The notes under the pieces were generated by a model. It made no database searches. It saw only the letters and a list, made by a program, of their open reading frames with translations, and was not told the DNA's origin. From the NCBI GenBank assembly GCA_029879555.1, contig JAOUQB010000219.1, positions 1-5,053 of the forward strand: 5,053 bases of DNA, given 5' to 3'. Of this stretch, positions 1 to 5,053 are shown one piece after another. Both the position numbers and the translations under genes were made by a program. Within the stretch, counting starts at the first letter, position 1, and every line of letters starts with the position of its first letter. Source of the stretch: Nitrospirota bacterium. Its GTDB lineage: Bacteria > Nitrospirota > Nitrospiria > Nitrospirales > UBA8639.

Positions 1-1344
1 GTGACCCCAGATACCTCGATGCATATGCTCTCACAGCAGGAAGTGGAAAAACTGCGTGAGACCAGCGAAGGTGGATTGCATGAACTGTTTAGAAGTTGTG
101 CCTTGGCCGTTCTGACGAGTGGGAATGATACGGATGACACAAAAGCCTTTTTTGCCCGGTACATTGATTTTGATATTACGTTAGTTCAGAGGGACCGGGG
201 AGTGAAGCTTGAATTGACCAATGCCCCCGCCAGTGCCTTCGTCGATGGAGAACTCATTCAAGGAATCAAAGAGCATCTCTTCTCAGTATTGCGAGACATT
301 ATCTATGTGCATAACGAAATTCAGCACAATCCGAAATTTGTGCTGACCACATCGACCGGGATCACCAATGCTGTCTTTCATATTTTACGCAATGCTGAAA
401 TCATTCACTCGGTCGAGGATCCCCACTTGGTTGTCTGCTGGGGCGGGCATTCCATTGGCGAAGAGGAATATCGCTACACCAAGGAAGTGGGCCATCAATT
501 AGGCTTGCGTGGCATGGATATTTGTACGGGTTGTGGGCCGGGTGCGATGAAAGGGCCGATGAAGGGGGCGGCTCTGGCGCATGCGAAGCAACGGATAAAA
601 AATGGGCGATATGTGGGTGTGACTGAGCCGGGTATTATTGTGGCGGAAGCGCCGAATCCCATTGTGAATGAACTGGTGATTCTCCCCGACATTGAAAAAC
701 GTCTTGAAGCGTTCCTTCGTCTCGGGCATGGGTTTTTCGTGTTTCCTGGTGGGGCAGGGACGTTGGAAGAAATCCTGTATTTGCTCGGGGTCCTGCTTCA
801 TCCGGACAATCAAGAGGTCCCGTTCCCGCTCATTTTTACCGGACCCCATGGGAGTGCACCGTATTTTGAAGCGGTAGATACATTTATCAGGCAAACACTG
901 GGGTCTCACGCGGCAGAACACTACCGTATTATTATTGACGATCCTCATCGTGCGGCTTCTGAAATGACAAAAAGCATACAAGAGGTTCGTGAGTTTCGAA
1001 AAGAGACGCGTGATGCTTTTTACTTCAATTGGCACCTCACCATTAATGATGAATTTCAACAACCCTTTGAGCCAACGCATGAGTCAATGGCGCAGTTGAA
1101 CCTCCATGCCGATCAACCCATCCATGTGTTGGCCGCGAATTTGCGCCGAGCTTTTTCAGGAATCGTGGCCGGACATGTCAAGCCCAATGCGCTCAACGCT
1201 ATTGAGCAATATGGGCCATTCAAAATTCATGGAGATTCGACCATCATGAATTTAATGGAAGAACTTCTGCGATCGTTTATTAAACAGCACCGCATGAAAA
1301 TCGACCAAGAAAACTTCACGCCCTGCTACGAAATTATCACCTAG
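1..1344 (+). CDS. ppnN: Pyrimidine/purine nucleotide 5'-monophosphate nucleosidase PpnN (YgdH, LOG family)
   Basis: The predicted cytosolic enzyme hydrolyses the N-glycosidic bond of nucleoside monophosphates, giving a free base and ribose 5-phosphate. In E. coli PpnN acts mainly on purine nucleotides and is stimulated by (p)ppGpp, linking nucleotide salvage to the stringent response. The 447 residues align from memory along nearly the full E. coli protein (454 aa). Shared blocks include MLSQ near residue 9, RGVKLEL (66-72), VVCWGGHSI (144-152), ICTGCGPGAM (174-183), EKRLEAF (232-238), FEPTHESMA (356-364), RRAFSGIVAG (382-391) and the C-terminal PCYEI. The LOG signature PGGAGTLEE lies at 249-257. 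The order is N-terminal PpnN domain, Rossmann-like LOG core, and C-terminal domain. The GTG at position 1 is the window edge; the E. coli protein has about four more N-terminal residues, so the true start may lie just upstream. ATG at 19 is an alternative. No terminator-like hairpin was seen right after the stop. Confidence 0.95.
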   Translation: MTPDTSMHMLSQQEVEKLRETSEGGLHELFRSCALAVLTSGNDTDDTKAFFARYIDFDITLVQRDRGVKLELTNAPASAFVDGELIQGIKEHLFSVLRDIIYVHNEIQHNPKFVLTTSTGITNAVFHILRNAEIIHSVEDPHLVVCWGGHSIGEEEYRYTKEVGHQLGLRGMDICTGCGPGAMKGPMKGAALAHAKQRIKNGRYVGVTEPGIIVAEAPNPIVNELVILPDIEKRLEAFLRLGHGFFVFPGGAGTLEEILYLLGVLLHPDNQEVPFPLIFTGPHGSAPYFEAVDTFIRQTLGSHAAEHYRIIIDDPHRAASEMTKSIQEVREFRKETRDAFYFNWHLTINDEFQQPFEPTHESMAQLNLHADQPIHVLAANLRRAFSGIVAGHVKPNALNAIEQYGPFKIHGDSTIMNLMEELLRSFIKQHRMKIDQENFTPCYEIIT

Positions 1345-1371
1345 CCGCTTTGTTTACACGTTGCGTAGTCG

Positions 1372-1627
1372 CTAACCTTTCTTATTCTCATCCTGCCCAA
1401 CACCACCAGTTCTTCTATCAAATCTTTTCGGTGGAGGAACTTCAACATCTCTTCGCAGGTGTAGTCTCATTCCATATTTCCATAATATGTCATCCAGCCC
1501 GACGAGCTATTTCCTCCTGGAGAACCCCATTGCCTTCTGGGCTAGCATCTGGATGACTGAGTAGGACGGCTAACATATGATCCTGTCATTGACTCATGCG
1601 ATCTGAGCCTCGTTGATGAAGATTCAT
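1372..1627 (-). pseudogene. Possible decayed small gene, interrupted by TGA and a frame change
   Basis: I do not recognise a family. On the - strand an ATG at 1627 follows a perfect AGGAGG (1632-1637, 4-nt gap). It reads MNLHQRGSDRMSQ, meets TGA at 1586-1588, then continues in the same frame (QDHMLAVLLSHPDASPEG, then GVLQEEIARRAG) to a stop at 1490-1492. A shift into another frame near 1490-1500 gives a protein-like continuation (LDDILWKYGMRLHLRR, then DVEVPPPKRFDRRTGG) ending at TAG 1372-1374. Joined, this would be about 80 residues, basic towards the C-terminus, with a helical middle (QEEIARRAGLDDI) that could be a small helix-turn-helix; that last point is a guess. The segment starts 79 nt beyond the lipoprotein stop on the same strand, so it could have been cotranscribed. 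About 85 codons with two interruptions is not statistically unusual at this GC, so the call rests on the ribosome binding site and the look of the peptide. Confidence 0.27.
1489..1557. repeat. Inverted repeat with 9-bp perfect ends
   Basis: GTCATCCAG (1489-1497) is matched by its exact reverse complement CTGGATGAC (1549-1557). Inside, CCC (1498-1500) can pair with GGG (1539-1541) if 7 nt on the right arm are bulged. The 69-bp unit has the form of a dispersed palindromic element that begins with a GTCATCC-type end, as many intergenic bacterial repeats do, but only one copy is in the window. It overlaps the point where the putative small gene changes frame, so it might instead be the cause of that gene's decay, or chance. 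Confidence 0.4.
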
Positions 1628-1649
1628 CGCCCCTCCTCTCATCAGATCG
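1599..1649 (-). promoter_or_regulatory. Nested hairpins over a ribosome binding site and ATG
   Basis: The outer arms are CGATCTGA (1599-1606) and TCAGATCG (1642-1649), a perfect 8-bp match. An inner hairpin is formed by GATGAA (1615-1620) and TTCATC (1623-1628) around 2 nt. In a - strand transcript the inner hairpin contains the ATG at 1627, and the AGGAGG at 1632-1637 sits in the internal loop between the two stems. That geometry could limit translation of the small reading frame. Alternatively it is only a structured intergenic segment. Confidence 0.35.
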
Positions 1650-1695
1650 TTGGCAAAAGAAGCTTATACACTGGTCGTGAATTGAGTCTTGCCAA
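1650..1695. repeat. Inverted repeat downstream of the lipoprotein gene
   Basis: TTGGCAA (1650-1656) pairs with TTGCCAA (1689-1695) across a 32-nt loop; with a one-base bulge the match extends by CG on the outside. It lies 12 nt after the stop of the TPR lipoprotein on the - strand. There is no following T-run, so it is a poor intrinsic terminator; a 3'-end structure or chance are both possible. Nearby, the 8-mer TGAGTCTT occurs twice (1683-1690 and 1701-1708), the second copy overlapping the lipoprotein stop codon. Confidence 0.25.
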
Positions 1696-1706
1696 ACGGC
1701 TGAGTC

Positions 1707-2156
1707 TTATCCACCCACATGGGCTTTGAGAATCCCAGAATCTTTGATCCGGGGATCTTCAGGAGCCAAATTCAAAGCCATTTTAAAATGGTTGGTGGCC
1801 TCAGCGTGGTTCCCGAGTTTATCCAACGCGAGCGCAAGGTTGTATTGACCTTCAGGAAGATCTGGGTTAATGGCTAACGCTTTTGTGAAATGTTCTTGGG
1901 CCACATCCCAATGTTCTTGCTGGAAATGGGTAACACCTTCATCATTTTCTATTGCGCCAGCAGACCCTCTGACGGCCAATAGAGCCCCTTCCATGGCGGA
2001 TGGCTCACCTGCTGCTGGAGGTTCGGTTGTGAGCATCAGGGTACTTTCGGACTGTGGCTCTGTCGGCGTTGACTCTCCATACTGCCCTGAATCACATCCA
2101 CTCACGAGTAATCCGACAATACACAGTACTCCGAGGCCTAACGATTGTGCTTTCAT
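1707..2156 (-). CDS. Small TPR-repeat lipoprotein
   Basis: Predicted 149-residue membrane-anchored lipoprotein of unknown specific role; TPR repeats normally act as protein-protein docking surfaces. Residues 1-20 form a lipoprotein signal peptide: a Lys near the start, a hydrophobic stretch (LGLGVLCIVGLL), then the lipobox V-S-G-C with Cys21 as the predicted lipidated residue. Asp22 follows it, which in enterobacteria is an inner-membrane retention signal; whether that applies here is unknown. Residues 22-65 are a low-complexity linker rich in Ser, Thr, Pro and Glu. Two consecutive TPR units follow, about 71-102 and 103-136, with the typical pattern of Ala/Gly/Leu helices ending in INPDLPEGQYNLALAL and LNLAPEDP. 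The start was moved from the longer open frame (2228) to 2156, because the lipoprotein signal begins there and AAGGAG precedes it. It lies alone between two possible gene remnants. No enzymatic motif is visible; similar proteins are often assigned to secretion, pilus or periplasmic assembly, but nothing here shows which. Confidence 0.85.
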   Translation of the reverse strand: MKAQSLGLGVLCIVGLLVSGCDSGQYGESTPTEPQSESTLMLTTEPPAAGEPSAMEGALLAVRGSAGAIENDEGVTHFQQEHWDVAQEHFTKALAINPDLPEGQYNLALALDKLGNHAEATNHFKMALNLAPEDPRIKDSGILKAHVGG

Positions 2157-2162
2157 CATGTT

Positions 2163-2168
2163 CTCCTT
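2163..2168 (-). promoter_or_regulatory. Shine-Dalgarno site of the TPR lipoprotein gene
   Basis: The - strand reads AAGGAG, then AAC, then ATGATG. The gap is 3 nt to the first ATG (2159) and 6 nt to the second (2156), so the second is the better spaced start. Either start leaves the same lipobox. The site rules against the upstream start at 2228, which would place 24 extra residues before the signal peptide. Confidence 0.8.
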
Positions 2169-2183
2169 GATTGAATAGTGAAG

Positions 2184-2199
2184 GGCATTCAGGAATGCC
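2184..2199. promoter_or_regulatory. Operator-like palindrome in the lipoprotein leader
   Basis: GGCATTCAGGAATGCC has perfect 7-bp arms (2184-2190 and 2193-2199) around a 2-bp centre. Its edge is about 27 bp upstream of the lipoprotein ATG at 2156. The 2-nt loop is too tight for a good RNA hairpin, so a dimeric DNA-binding protein site is more likely than a leader structure. No regulator gene is in the window. Confidence 0.4.
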
Positions 2200-2296
2200 A
2201 AGGACTGGTCATGAACTTTTTTTTGCACAAAAGGGTGAACCTGAACAAGAACTTGGCAGGGGGAGCAGCGCGCGAATCGATAGTTCGCAACGATTG

Positions 2297-2329
2297 CTTA
2301 TAGGGGGAAAGCAATTAACCGATGGTTAA
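2297..2329 (-). promoter_or_regulatory. Candidate promoter with overlapping inverted repeat
   Basis: On the - strand, TATAAG at 2302-2297 matches five of six positions of a sigma-70 -10 box. No -35 match lies 16-18 bp upstream. That position is instead covered by TTAACCATCGGTTAA (2315-2329), a 6-bp inverted repeat with a 3-bp centre. A regulated promoter whose operator sits over the -35 region would fit, giving a leader of about 130 nt to the lipoprotein gene. This is inference; the -10 match alone is weak. Confidence 0.3.
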
Positions 2330-2354
2330 ATACAAGGCGCATTTTTAACAAACA

Positions 2355-2384
2355 CGGGCCCTCTTTCTTGTGAAAGAGGGCCCG
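2355..2384 (-). terminator. Strong intrinsic-terminator-like hairpin
   Basis: CGGGCCCTCTTTC (2355-2367) and GAAAGAGGGCCCG (2372-2384) form a perfect 13-bp stem with a TTGT loop. On the - strand the stem is followed by TGTTTGTT, a moderately T-rich tail; on the + strand what follows is not T-rich, so - strand termination is favoured. It would stop transcription arriving from the 2429-2761 region or from putA before it reaches the lipoprotein promoter. No intact gene ends just before it, which is why the remnant at 2429-2761 is interesting. Confidence 0.7.
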
Positions 2385-2392
2385 CACTCTAC

Positions 2393-2411
2393 CCGGCACT
2401 TTATGTGCCGG
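2393..2411 (-). other. Second hairpin, just upstream of the terminator on the - strand
   Basis: CCGGCAC (2393-2399) and GTGCCGG (2405-2411) form a perfect 7-bp stem with a 5-nt loop. The order on the - strand is stop codon (2429-2431), this hairpin, then the 13-bp hairpin. Tandem hairpins like this are common at the 3' end of a transcript, either as a double terminator or as protection from exonucleases. No T-run follows this one. Confidence 0.5.
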
Positions 2412-2428
2412 CAATTCTCATCTTTCTG

Positions 2429-2761
2429 TTAACCCGCTGGCTGCGGAACATCCTCTTCGTCATGTTCTTCGAAGAATCAGTTGCCAGAGAGTAGATTCTT
2501 GTGGATAATTTTTTCTTTGCTATCGTTTTCTTTTGTCTAATGTACTTTCTGACTGAATTTTTCCATCCACTCGTTTCTTGCTCTCATGTGGAGGCCTCTT
2601 GAACGCATTGTGGTCTTCTCTGACCTTTTGCATACCTACGGGCATGAACGGTGTTTCAATGAGACGCCCTTCTTAGCAACAGTTCTTTACCCGCCTAAAC
2701 GAGGAGTTCAGGCCTGCGCTCGCCACGGGCCTTACTTTTTTGGTGGACTGAGGTCATTCAT
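2429..2761 (-). pseudogene. Possible remains of a small gene with frame breaks
   Basis: I do not recognise a family. An ATG at 2761 is preceded by the purine-rich AGAGGGGG, ending 7 nt before it. It reads MNDLSPPKK and stops (TAA 2732-2734). In the -1 frame the peptide continues (VRPVASAGLNSSFRRVKNCC) to TAA 2673-2675, then in the same frame (EGRLIETPFMPVG, then MQKVREDHNAFKRPPHESKK) to TAG 2520-2522. The 41-codon piece 2520-2645 is rich in Lys and Arg and lacks a ribosome binding site of its own. The original frame gives an acidic end, FFEEHDEEDVPQPAG, stopping at TAA 2429-2431 just before the tandem hairpins. A start signal at one end and a terminator at the other suggest a former gene of about 110 codons, or a transcript whose product is RNA. 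Several stops lie within, so chance is a serious alternative. Confidence 0.22.
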
Positions 2762-3121
2762 CGTGCAACCCCCTCTTGGTGAATTCTGAGACTGGACTTG
2801 CGGTGTTTCACCAGTCACAGGACAGTAAGGTTGTCTCTTATAAAATGGTATGCCTCTGCATGGAGGATGTCAATTGGTTTTTATTTTGAGGAAGGCAATT
2901 AAGATTATTGATGGTTTTCCACTCATGGGGCCTCGCATCTGGTGCGATTTATGCTATCGCTATTTTCATACTTGTGATTCAAAAATGTGTTCCGTTAGTT
3001 ACGCCAGATCTCGGCAATATCTAAATTGCTGATTTCTTGTGTGTTTTCGGAATAGGGCTGCCTCCTTCCAAATTAACATCTCAGTTCATAGGTCGGTAAA
3101 GCTGGGGGGAGAAGGGGCCCT
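2762..3121. other. Stretch with no recognised gene
   Basis: No reading frame here on either strand has a convincing start signal or recognisable product. Weak inverted repeats occur, for example GACTGG (2790-2795) with CCAGTC (2811-2816), and a TATAAA at 2839-2844 on the + strand has no -35 partner. The segment is the region downstream of putA and upstream of the possible remnant at 2429-2761. Confidence 0.6.
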
Positions 3122-3145
3122 ACACACTGCCTTGCCCCAGTGTGT
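3122..3145 (-). terminator. Hairpin directly after the putA stop
   Basis: ACACACTG (3122-3129) and CAGTGTGT (3138-3145) form a perfect 8-bp stem with an 8-nt loop, starting one base after the putA stop codon. The following - strand sequence is GC-rich with no T-run, so this is not a classical intrinsic terminator. It may mark the transcript end with factor-dependent help, or shield the 3' end. Confidence 0.4.
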
Positions 3146-3146
3146 C

Positions 3147-5053
3147 TTAGGAGGTAGGAGCAAACCCTCGGCGGAGCGTATTTTCTGTAATGATCTTTTC
3201 CACCATGAATTGTTCAAGGTACCCATGCCCACCAGCTTTCTTGCCAATTCCAGAAAGCCGATGTCCGCCAAACGGTTGTCGTCCGACCAACGACCCCGTG
3301 ATGGGTCGGTTGATGTAAAGATTGCCAACCTCAAGCCGTTCACGAGCCAGTTGAAGATTGGCTGGGCTGCGGGAATAGATCCCTCCCGTTAAAGCAAAGG
3401 GGGAATCATTGGCGAGGGCAAACGCTTCATGAATCGTTGGGACGTGGAACACCACGACAACTGGACCAAAAATTTCTTCTTGCACCACTGGGTGGGTGGG
3501 CGACAGATTGGTCAAAATGACCGGACCTTGGAAATAGCCGGGTCCGCTGATTTGTCGATCCAATTGGCAGATCCCATCTTGTTTTCCGAGTTCCACATAA
3601 TGGCGAACCCTCTCGAGCGCACGATCATCAATGAGTGGCCCCATGCGGTTCTTCGCCTGAATTGTGGGACCGATCGGAATGTTTGCGGCGGCCTGTCTCA
3701 ATCGTTCAAGAAAGATGGAGTAGACGCTCTCCACGACAATGACTCGAGAACACGCCGAACATTTTTGCCCTTGATAGCCGGTGACACTGTCTAACACTCC
3801 CGTGATGGCCTCATCCAAGTCGGCGGTCTCATCAACGATGATGGCATTTTTCCCGCCCATTTCCGCAATGACATGTTTGATATGCCGTTGCCCGGGTAAA
3901 ACCTGACTGGCCTGTTGAAGGATGTTCAATCCGACCGTTTGAGATCCCGTAAAGGCGATCACGTGGATGGCGGGATGTTGAACCAACATTTTTCCGAGGT
4001 CTGGTCCACCGGGAAGAAAATGCAGAACGCCTTCAGGGAGGCTAGCCTCTCTGAACAGGCGGGACAAGTGATACCCCATCATTGGCGCACGTTCTGAGGG
4101 TTTAAACAACACAATATTCCCAGTGACTAAGGCGGCAGACACAAGTCCTGTGGGGATGGCTAAGGAAAAATTCCAGGGTGGGAGCACAAGTGCCAGTCCT
4201 CGGGGAAGAAAGACCCGCTGATTGAGTTCCCCAGGTTCGGTTCCAAGGCGTAGGAGTTGGCCAAGCTGGCACATGTCCCGACCATAAAATTCGAGAAAGT
4301 CGATCGCTTCTGCCACGTCCGCATCGGCCTCACGCCAAGGCTTGCCGGTCTCCATAATTTCCCATGCTGTCAACTCAGCGCGTTGGTTGCGCATGAGTGC
4401 GGCCGTGCGAAATAACACGTCCGCGCGAGTTTGTGCCGGAACACGACGCCAAGATGCCATGCGTGCTTGGGCCTCTCGAACAAGAGGATCGATGTCGACA
4501 GGGAGTACCGTCGGAAAGGTGGCGATGACTTGTTCCGGTTGGCTGGGATTAATAGACACCAATGTGGGGCCATGACAGGGGACGCTTGCGGCAACTGGAT
4601 AGGAAACGGTTTGTCCTAAATGTGGCATGATCCGAGCCAGTGCTTGGGTGATGGGGTGGTGGGTGTCCTCACAAGAAAAATCTGTGAGCGGCTCATTAGA
4701 AAAGCGCTCTTTGGTCGCTTGTATGGTTGGGAACACATCAGTTTCAGCCAAGGGGATTTCGCCTTTCTCATGGTCGGTGGGAGTCGGAAACACAAGGGCG
4801 TCAGCTTGAGATTCGGACGTGCCATATTGACCATGGATGACACTTTCATTCGCCGTGTTTTCCAATAGGCGGCGTACCAAATACGACATGCCGGGAATGA
4901 GTTCTCCAATTGGCGTGTAGACTCTGAACCGGAATCCTTGCTCGACGACGGACTCTCGCAATGGTTCAGCCATCCCATACAACATTTGATATTCACAGGT
5001 TTCGGGCCGCAAATGGAGATGCGCACTCAATGCCTGAACATACGCCAGGGTCG
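3147..5053 (-). CDS. putA: Bifunctional proline dehydrogenase / L-glutamate gamma-semialdehyde dehydrogenase PutA, 5' end outside the window
   Basis: Oxidises proline to glutamate in two steps: an FAD-dependent proline dehydrogenase passes electrons to quinone, and an NAD-dependent aldehyde dehydrogenase oxidises the semialdehyde. The frame is open to the window edge; TTG at 5030 is not a real start. The 634 visible residues (first full codon at 5051) open with the last part of the proline dehydrogenase barrel: YQMLYGMAEPLRE and RRLLENTANES (60-70), whose arginine pair binds the proline carboxylate in characterised PutAs. After a linker, the dehydrogenase begins near NEPLTDFS (119) and shows PWNF (Asn294), LFKPSE (Lys317), FTGS (367-370), AEMGGKN (Glu397), GQKCSACSR with catalytic Cys431, EEIFGP (525-530) and RQPFGG (591-596). 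All key residues are intact. The GQKCSA signature and NEPLTDFS start resemble stand-alone RocA-type enzymes, joined here to proline dehydrogenase. The protein ends just after the dehydrogenase domain, with no extra C-terminal domain as in long PutAs, and lacks any visible sign of regulation because the promoter is outside. Confidence 0.95.
   Translation of the reverse strand, partial: TLAYVQALSAHLHLRPETCEYQMLYGMAEPLRESVVEQGFRFRVYTPIGELIPGMSYLVRRLLENTANESVIHGQYGTSESQADALVFPTPTDHEKGEIPLAETDVFPTIQATKERFSNEPLTDFSCEDTHHPITQALARIMPHLGQTVSYPVAASVPCHGPTLVSINPSQPEQVIATFPTVLPVDIDPLVREAQARMASWRRVPAQTRADVLFRTAALMRNQRAELTAWEIMETGKPWREADADVAEAIDFLEFYGRDMCQLGQLLRLGTEPGELNQRVFLPRGLALVLPPWNFSLAIPTGLVSAALVTGNIVLFKPSERAPMMGYHLSRLFREASLPEGVLHFLPGGPDLGKMLVQHPAIHVIAFTGSQTVGLNILQQASQVLPGQRHIKHVIAEMGGKNAIIVDETADLDEAITGVLDSVTGYQGQKCSACSRVIVVESVYSIFLERLRQAAANIPIGPTIQAKNRMGPLIDDRALERVRHYVELGKQDGICQLDRQISGPGYFQGPVILTNLSPTHPVVQEEIFGPVVVVFHVPTIHEAFALANDSPFALTGGIYSRSPANLQLARERLEVGNLYINRPITGSLVGRQPFGGHRLSGIGKKAGGHGYLEQFMVEKIITENTLRRGFAPTS

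Noticed and set aside
499..1080. 193-codon open frame antisense to ppnN
   Set aside because: It lies wholly inside a confidently identified gene, and its translation resembles no protein I know; it is a by-product of ppnN codon usage.
1350..1556. 68-codon + strand frame after ppnN
   Set aside because: It starts at a TTG with no ribosome binding site 6 bases after the ppnN stop, and the peptide has no recognisable features. Part of it is just the inverted repeat at 1489-1557 read through.
1586..1588. Selenocysteine reading of the in-frame TGA
   Set aside because: No cysteine-type redox motif surrounds it, and I see no convincing SECIS-type hairpin just downstream; a mutated codon or chance is simpler.
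2157..2228. Longer N-terminus for the lipoprotein (start at 2228)
   Set aside because: It would bury the signal peptide behind 24 mostly polar residues, and the well-formed AAGGAG lies inside that extension.
2586..2789. 67-codon + strand frame
   Set aside because: No Shine-Dalgarno sequence precedes its ATG and no family resemblance is seen; the opposite strand has equally good or better start signals.
2850..3032. 60-codon + strand frame
   Set aside because: No ribosome binding site and an irregular Cys-rich, stop-limited peptide; length is within chance expectation.
2229..3146. Housekeeping RNA genes (tRNA, tmRNA, SRP RNA, RNase P RNA, 6S RNA)
   Set aside because: I looked for the tRNA T-loop, the SRP GNAR-tetraloop region and conserved RNase P blocks and found none.
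3429..3794. 121-codon + strand frame antisense to putA
   Set aside because: Fully contained in the conserved dehydrogenase domain; a shadow frame. The same holds for the frames opposite putA at 3039-3392 and 4342-4868.

Overview
The window looks like an ordinary bacterial chromosomal segment of about 50% GC with three clear protein genes: ppnN (+ strand, left), a small TPR lipoprotein gene (- strand, middle) and the 3' two thirds of a fused proline-catabolism gene, putA (- strand, right, running off the window). The lipobox and the PutA fusion suggest a Gram-negative or diderm organism. A mid-GC Nitrospirota or related lineage is possible, but that is only an impression and rests on no diagnostic marker.

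Layout. 1-1344: ppnN, a nucleotide 5'-monophosphate nucleosidase, almost complete and perhaps missing a few N-terminal codons. 1345-1706: no intact gene; this stretch holds several inverted repeats and, on the - strand, what may be a decayed small gene (1372-1627) with a good ribosome binding site but an in-frame TGA and a frame change. 1707-2156 (-): a 149-residue lipoprotein with two TPR repeats. 2157-2428: its upstream region, with two operator-like inverted repeats, a possible -10 box, a strong 13-bp hairpin and a second 7-bp hairpin. 2429-2761 (-): possible remains of another small gene, opening with a Shine-Dalgarno-like sequence and a 9-codon reading frame that ends on a textbook A_AAA_AAG slippery heptamer plus stop. 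2762-3121: nothing recognised. 3122-3145: a hairpin directly after the putA stop. 3147-5053 (-): putA.

How the genes relate. PpnN acts in purine nucleotide turnover and PutA in oxidation of proline to glutamate; nothing here couples them. ppnN converges on the - strand genes. The - strand genes could share read-through, but the hairpins at 3122-3145 and 2355-2411 separate putA, the middle remnant and the lipoprotein gene. I found no mobile element, CRISPR array, tRNA or rRNA, and no convincing new multi-gene system. The items most worth a second look are the two possible decayed or recoded small genes and the palindromes around them.
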